Positions 57,840 to 64,000 of a DNA stretch of 64,000 nucleotides are shown here, one piece after another. Position 1 is the first letter of the stretch. Every line of letters begins with the position of its first letter. The DNA comes from Toxorhynchites rutilus septentrionalis (Eukaryota > Arthropoda > Insecta > Diptera > Culicidae). The stretch spans positions 249,621,494 to 249,685,493 of the forward strand of contig NC_073746.1 in assembly GCF_029784135.1 (NCBI RefSeq), given 5' to 3'. A program made the position numbers and the translations under genes. The notes under the pieces were generated by a model. The model did not search any database. It worked only from the letters and a program-made list of their open reading frames with translations, and was not told where the DNA came from.

Positions 57840-58060
57840 TTAAGAAGAACTTCAATTATAAGATTCGAAACTCATGTTTCTCCAAACTTAAATGCAGTTT
57901 CTTGCATTCCAATATACTGCAGAAAAACATTCGGTCGAATTAATCGACCGAATGTTTTTCAATGTTTTTACTAAAATTAAAACAGAATTGGAATGCATTC
58001 TGGAAAGGGCGGATAGTTTACGTAGTTTTGTAGAAGTAGCTGTTCTCGCTAGAACAATAC
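57840..58060. repeat. Foldback region with a perfect 16-bp stem hairpin
   Basis: At 57923-57959 AAAAACATTCGGTCGA is followed by a 5-nt loop and its exact complement. Outer arms TGCATTCCAAT (57904) and ATTGGAATGCA (57986) enclose it. Probably a small foldback element. Confidence 0.65.
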
Positions 58061-58440
58061 AATAATAGAACAAGTTGTCTGAAAGTCAAAGTTTGTTTGT
58101 ACTGCACAGAGTATGCATCGCAAACGTTCTTCTGCGTAAGATGTAAAAAAGGAACCTCTTAGTCAGACGGCAAGATAAAAATCTCAAAGTCTTCATTAGC
58201 ATACAAATAAAAACAAAAATAGAAGATTAAATCTAGACTCATCCTCAGATTTTAAATTGCGAACGAAATTACACCGCTATAAGCGATATCATCCATTCGC
58301 AACATTCTATCAAAAATGTTTTAGCTCTTGGGCCGCTGTACATTTATGTGGAAGCGTCAGTCTAGGCCGGCCGTGTTTGAGCAGCAGGCAATCACCCAGA
58401 AAGAGCGGCTGACAACAAACCACTGGAGATGGACCGGCTG

Positions 58441-58572
58441 AAGATAAACGTTGTACAGAAGTCCGGCAATCCTCCCAAAGGCCTCCAGCTACGACCGATA
58501 GAAAATTGCTGGGCGAACCATAAACGACGGACGTACTCCAATAATTTTGTGGTGGAAGAGAAGAGCAGCTAA
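58441..58572 (+). pseudogene. Fragment of an ITmD37E-like transposase
   Basis: The frame reads KINVVQKSGNPPKGLQLRPI followed by ENCWANHKRRTYS. This matches the NPP...LRPIE..WA block around the catalytic Glu that is visible in the element at 30146-31559. It ends at TAA (58570-58572). Nothing of the N-terminal domain is found upstream. The sequence after it (58780-58960) is also repeated elsewhere. Confidence 0.65.
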
Positions 58573-59260
58573 TCGCCACGGTCACGTGAAATCTGAGGAC
58601 AAATATCTGCTCATCGATCTTGGATAAGGTTCCGGTCAACTACCGTAAGGGTGCCCGTCAGGACGACGAATGATTTTTTTAGGAGGCTCAAGAATGTAGC
58701 ATTCAAGGAAAATCTGATCCATTGAATTATCTTTGTAATTTTTTTTTCATCGGCATCCGAAATTCGTCCACTTCTTTAATGCCTGTTGACTGCTTGCTGA
58801 CTGGGACGAGACTGTGTTGTAGAAATCGCGATTCCATTCTGCATGTGCGAAATATCCCCAGTAAAAAATCTCATAAGACCGGTCGTCCTCGACGGACTCG
58901 AGACGTATACAATGCTCGAATGAGCATTCGGAGTGTTCGGTTGGGGAAACAGAAATCCATTATGTTTGCGTGAAATTCAAAATTTTATTTAATATGCTTC
59001 GGGTTGTTCGATTTGGTCAAATATGCACCGTTTTGTTGTAAAAATTATTACTATTCTACTAGTAGCTTCATCATGTCTGTTCAGTCGCAAGCACACTGAA
59101 GGGAGAACCGATGCATGAGATGCGATCCCCTGATGACACACCATAAAGTGCAATTCATCGCTCTCATGCCAACCCTCCGCCAACGAATTGGAGGATATTT
59201 TGTTGTACAAGGATCGCAAGAACAGTTCGATTTGGGAGAAGCGTTAAGAGCAACAGCAAA

Positions 59261-60137
59261 TTAACTCTTTGTGGTCGTTTGTCTGCTCTCAGCCACCACC
59301 GCAAGAAACCATGCTAATCTTATATTTTACTCAACCAAGTATCAGTATATGCTTTTCATAAACGAAGCTTGATGTCTAGTGAACCTGTTCACGGATCAAT
59401 ACGGTGATCCTATGAGTAATAGATAACGGTACTCAGTTTCAAACAAACTAGTCACCCACACACCCAACGCACAGTGCGTTGAATGCATAGGAATGTGGGA
59501 CAATCATCATAATAGCTAAATTTATCCATTGTAACACTTTGTTGTGATGAAAAGATTGTTCATAAGCATCAGAACTACTGTTTGCATAAGTGACTCATGT
59601 TATTTGAATAATCGCATAAGTGTCTCAAGCGACAAAATCTTTTTTCTTCTAAAGAGAAAAGTTCTGATAATCTCGGATCTGTATTTGAGTAACTACTGGT
59701 ATAAATTATGTTGAAGTAATTGTTTGCATAAATGTATTATGTAATCTAATAATGTAAATCATGTAAAAAACCTTTGTTTGTTAAAAGAGAAAAGTGCTGA
59801 CCTTTTTTTCAATTACACATTTATTACATCAATGGCAAAAGTGTATCATATTCAACGGATAGTAAAACTAAAATTATGTGTTGATTATACTTCATATGAT
59901 TTACTCTTGGAGGGGGTTTCGGAATATTTCACACGAATACGAATTATAAAATATAAGTTTTATATAAAAACACCACATCAAAACACATTGTTAAGTTAAC
60001 ACATATAAATAGTTTACAGAAAATAAAAACAATGTTTATTTTTCATAATCTTGTATTTAGCATTGCTTTTTCAAGGAAAAATAATTCCGACCAGTACGAC
60101 ACCCATGCCCAAATTCAATACGACCGCAAAGGGTTAA
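59261..60137. mobile_element. piggyBac-like family B MITE, complete
   Basis: TTAA lies at 59261-59264 and 60134-60137. The ends read inward CTCTTTGTGGTCG and CCCTTTGCGGTCG. TTAA targets and a CCCTTTG start are typical of piggyBac elements. The 0.87-kb interior has no transposase. Confidence 0.78.
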
Positions 60138-61244
60138 AGCAGAATCTGAAGGAAAACGACTGAAGACAATTTAAGTGGTTTAATTATGTATTATAATTCA
60201 TGTTTACTAAAGTTAAGGGAAATATAATGTACATAACTTAAGTTTAAGTGTGTGTTGCGTTTTGTCTCCGAAGCAAACGAGTCCCTCAATCTGCCACAGT
60301 GAAGTGAAGTCAAAGTTTCCGTGCGAAAGGAAAATCCCCGCTGCATCACTGCAGTGAAGGCAGTCAGCATCGCGCCAACGGGAGAATTGTTTTCTCTCGC
60401 TGGCCAAGCTGCATTAAGGCAGCTTTGAAATCACACTGCATTCAAGATGCTTCAATGTCTCTATCACAGTAGTCTTGATCCTTATTGGCGAAAAAATCCG
60501 GCAATCGATTTTAACAATCTTCTCTTGATACCAATTTCTTATCATTCAGGAAACGAAAGATTTTTTTTTAGTTTGAAATGTATCCTTTACGACGAGCATA
60601 AACTTGAAATTGTATGATCGAAATTACGCGAGATATTGATCACTAAGCCCGGCTACCGAGAAAGTAATTGATTACTTTTTCCCCAACCTAAAAAATAAAT
60701 AAATAGAATGTCCCTAACGGGTGGAGCTTAAATTGCAATATTTCTTCTCTCCACATTGTTCAGAGAACGAACACATTTCGCATTTTGAGCGAACGGTTCA
60801 TTAGCATTTGGTTCGCAGTGGTATATAAGAAATGTGCCTCGACACTGCATTAGTTGCATTAGTTGCTAGAAAGTTAGATGGAACTGGAAACTAGCTAGGA
60901 GTTACAGAAGCGATTTTTTCCTAACGCTTACACGCTGTGGGAGTGATCCAAAAGGAAAAAAAAATAATGAGAATAATATGAATTGTGTGAAAGTACACAA
61001 GTACAAAAAGATTCACAATCATTTCAATATCACTGTTGCCTACCAAAAAGAGTGAATGTACAATGACAAATCCAAATGCAATAAAAAAAAAGATGGGAAG
61101 CCCTTGTTGCAGCCAAAACGATAAACTCACTGTAATACTATGTATTCGGTGGGATTAGCAAGGCGTACTGTACGAAATTGTGATATAAAAAATTGTGGTC
61201 AACAAAATTACCAAGAATTTTTTTTCATGTGATGTTGGAAAACA
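60138..61244. other. No supported gene; possible orphan promoter at 60820
   Basis: TATATAAG at 60822-60829 is followed 25-30 bp on by CACTGCATTAGTTG. The first ATG (60879) opens only six codons. A noncoding transcript or a distant coding exon is possible. Confidence 0.3.
60822..60829 (+). promoter_or_regulatory. TATA-box-like core promoter without a recognised gene
   Basis: TGGTATATAAGAAATG with a plausible start site about 28 bp downstream. Chance occurrence is quite possible in A+T-rich DNA. Confidence 0.25.
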
Positions 61245-61795
61245 TTTATTCTGGCAGTTTCTGGCTAGGATTTTTTTTTCTATCAAGATGAGTTTGATTT
61301 TGTGAATTAAAATATTTGATGAGACTTTTAAACAGAGCATCTAAGTACATAATTTGTAGTTCTAAAACAAAATTGCTGTTATAAATGTAGCACTGCATGG
61401 GTATCGATTATTTATGATTAAAATATTTGGCATGACGAGCTTTTCGGAAAAGTGTTTTTAACAAGGAAGAAGGCATGTGACTCTCATTGTGCTAAACGTC
61501 CGTTACGGAAGATGTTGTTATGTGAAATTTGCTATCCCTGCTCGTTCATTCTATGCCATCAGAACGGATAAAAAATAACATCGCATCACATAAAAATTAC
61601 GTCACATCATAAGGGAAATGGCCCTTGCGCCACATCACAGTGGGAATGGCGCTTACGCCATTCCGTTTCAAGCTTTTACGGGGTCATTTTTTCATATTTC
61701 TGTAAAACTTCACAGTCGTTTGAAAGAATTTGATATTCTTTATCGATCTATAACATAAAAAGTAAAATATCAATTTTGACGCTTGCGTCTTGTAC
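61245..61795 (-). mobile_element. Family Q element, copy 2 (inverted)
   Basis: It matches 44641-45178 in reverse, including GACGAGCTTTTCGGAAAAGT, CCCTGCTCGTTCATTCTATG and the CTTGCGCCA/GGCGCTTACGCC stretches. Divergence is moderate with several indels. Confidence 0.72.
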
Positions 61796-62590
61796 TCATC
61801 TACAGTAGTATACTTCTTTTTCTCGACGTAATTCCTCCGAACTCGGATCCCACAGAGGTTTTCTACTGAATTCTAGCAATCCAGTAAACCTAATGTTGAT
61901 CCTTGGTTCACAATTCGGTTTCCATGTTTGAATTAATAGCGGTAATGTCCTACTGAAACGTTTCGAAGATACGTGCGATATTTATGATCCGGCACTAAAG
62001 TTCAGAAAATATCATTCTTCCTTTTTAATTCACAATCATTCCAGTTCATTGAGGTTGAACTTTTCTCCGCCACTGAAGCCATCCTGAAAAATTTAAAAAT
62101 ACTAGAAATGTTTCTTGACTTGTGAATTTTTTGAAGACGATTTTGTAATCTGCCGTTCTACGCATAGTTATCCCATGTTCCAAAATCAGCAACTGAGAAA
62201 AACGCAATCAAAGTTTTCTAGCACATTTGTCCACCAGCAGCTTTGAGCATTTCAATTTAGCAATACACTGGGTTTTTTATAAGCAGTAAACTATTGTTTA
62301 ATGAAATGTGTACAGATCCCCTCTTTTGAATCAAACAATCTTGGTTACGGGCTTAAAAATTCATGATGGGACAGTTATGCCTAGAAAATCAACATGGGAC
62401 AATTGAATTGATGTTATTTTTTGAAATATTGGGAACAAACAATAAGTTTTGTGTTTTTCCGAAAGATTATGCACAGAAACTTCGTTTTATGAAGAAGGGT
62501 GTGATCTCCAACACCTTTGCAGAATATAAATCTCGTTGTTATTAGGCATTCGCCAGCAAGGTGCACACGTGTTCTATTAGACTCTTTTTT
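61796..62590. other. No supported feature
   Basis: A+T-rich. A 60-codon plus-strand frame at 62363-62545 has no support. Confidence 0.4.
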
Positions 62591-63428
62591 GACGTAGGAC
62601 TACGTCTTACATTAAGGGGGCCAAATCAGAAAACAGGTCACGTTTTTAAGAAATAAAGTTAACGTTAATAAATATTTTTGCTGCGAACGGATTTTAACGA
62701 TTTGCATACCAATCGAATCAGAATCTTTCTAAGATTTGTTTGATATGCTATACATTACAATCCCATAGTCTGTATATGGTTTAAATTGATGAACATTGGA
62801 AGCATTCCCATTTCCCCATACATTTGTTCTGTCCATTTGTGTGCTTCCCCGAACAGAGCTGTCAATAACGAGCAACTTATGCAGCCGCTAGAATAAAAAC
62901 AGTCGGAGACGAATGAATCGTTGGATTTAAAGTTTCCGTAAATAGAGGAAAAGAAGAAGTAGAAGAATAGAAACAACGAAGGGGGATAGCGAGAAGAGAA
63001 TATTTGGGAAGTAAGCTGTTGCTAGCGTATAAGTATTGCATCTCCTCTGAAGAAAATTCTCAGAATCTTTCTGTGCCCGAAACAACAAGGATCAGCTTAT
63101 TCTGCTCGTTTTGTGTTTTATGTTTCCCCTCGAGCTGTGAACGCAAGCGAATATTTCACTTGAAATTTATCGCTGCAACTGTGTGCATCTGATAGATGCT
63201 TGTTGAATGGCGATGCACGGAAGATGCCTCTCGTTAAATGATGTTAAATAAAGTACAATGCGTGCATTGATATAAAGAAACAAATGGCGACATATGACCA
63301 ATTAGTGTATTGTTCTCGCAAAGGCAAGAAAGAATCTCTCCCCGGAACTTTTTACTAAAGAGATAACTCAACTTTCGACGAATTCGCAAATAACAAATTA
63401 AAAAAAAAAGATTGCGTAGTCCTACGTC
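62591..63428. mobile_element. Family S element with palindromic TIRs
   Basis: The left end is GACGTAGGACTACGTC. The right end reversed is GACGTAGGACTACGC. Each terminus is itself nearly self-complementary (GACGTAG/CTACGTC). The 0.84-kb interior shares blocks with about 33700-33835 and 35115-35150. No transposase is seen. Confidence 0.65.
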
Positions 63429-63591
63429 CTTAGCGGTCGAGCCTCGGATACAATATTTTGAATTTTTTTATTTGATTGAGAATTAGTTCGTTCTTCCGAA
63501 CCAGAAATGAGTGCATTAGATTAGGCATTGAAACATCGTTTGATGAAGACAAATGAAAATTGTCAAAAATTAACATGGGATAACTATGCGT

Positions 63592-64000
63592 AGGGGGTCT
63601 CCTTAGCCACATTGGTTGCGCGTTCACTTAGTAAGCGATCGATCGTGAGTTCAAAACTCAGGGCCCTCATTGACCATCTTTGTGTTGTTACAGAATAGCT
63701 ACGTCCACGCAACAATCATCAGCGATGGAGATCGATCCACGGTCGAAACAAGATCGATTCATCCATACAACTGCTCTGCTCTGCAAGACACATCGGGCTG
63801 TTGTTCTATAAATAACTCAACAATGATCATATCAACTGTCTCCTCTGTCCGGTGGTCTAACTGGATAATGGAAGAACAGAAAGAATACTCTTACGCCTAA
63901 ATGGCTACTGTGTAAATGTACCATATGCAATGGTATAGAAGGAATACTGGCGAATGGCAACTGTGTAATGTGCTAGAATTACAGGTATGATAACCATGTG
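63592..64000 (+). mobile_element. tRNA-derived SINE-like repeat, copy 2, running off the window
   Basis: It matches 56468-56890 closely: GGGGTCTCCTTAGCCACATT, GCGATCGATCGTGAGTTCAA, GATGGAGATCGATCCACGGT, and the tail ATGGCTACTGTGTAAATG. The 3' end lies beyond or at the window edge. Confidence 0.75.

Overview
The window looks like intergenic DNA from a mosquito, probably a culicine of the Aedes type. I base this on strong A+T richness, short introns of about 60-70 bp in the gene models, several tRNA-derived SINE-like copies, and an ITmD37E-type mariner, a group first described from mosquitoes. The species is inference only. I see no rRNA genes, functional tRNA genes, CRISPR arrays or bacterial-style operons, and I recognise no viral insertion.

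Almost everything identifiable is transposon-derived. Family letters used below are mine. Family H has ends A|TC...CTAG|T, a (TA)n and GTCTGTCTG-rich head, and internal modules of about 143 bp. There are eight substantial copies: 13.1-14.0, 14.1-16.7, 24.1-25.0, 29.5-32.0, 32.9-33.5, 33.9-34.8, 40.7-41.2 and 45.7-46.6 kb. Families P, F and Q are long inverted-repeat or dispersed elements. Family R is a TA-flanked inverted-repeat element with a tRNA-like pol III promoter inside. Family T and the piggyBac-like family B sit in TTAA. There is one hAT-like MITE with 8-bp target duplications, one Tigger-type MITE, and several other inverted-repeat elements (S, U, V).

Four broken DDE transposase relics are longer or informative: two DD41D mariners (0.3-1.5 and 14.2-15.5 kb), one ITmD37E element (30.1-31.6 kb) nested in an H copy, and a Tigger/jerky-like relic (50.4-51.7 kb). 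A further short DD37E-like transposase scrap lies at 58.4-58.6 kb, and a non-LTR reverse transcriptase fragment lies at 41.6-42.8 kb.

The best host gene is small, spliced and on the minus strand at 37.35-37.76 kb. It has a TATA box, a two-codon first coding exon, a 61-bp GT-AG intron, a signal peptide and a 45-residue basic mature peptide without cysteines, followed by AATAAA. It is the most convincing undescribed coding unit here. Weaker exon candidates lie at 10.68-10.97 kb (minus, 96 codons behind a consensus acceptor), 22.12-22.39 kb (minus, two exons with a 72-bp intron), 6.47-6.64 kb, 23.5-23.9 kb, 28.1 kb and 46.7-47.05 kb.

The relative order of events can be read in places. An H copy inserted first and its (TA)n head was later hit by a DD41D mariner. 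Another H copy was later split at a TA by the ITmD37E element, whose terminal repeats are still identical. SINE-like sequences sit inside the hAT MITE and inside element U.
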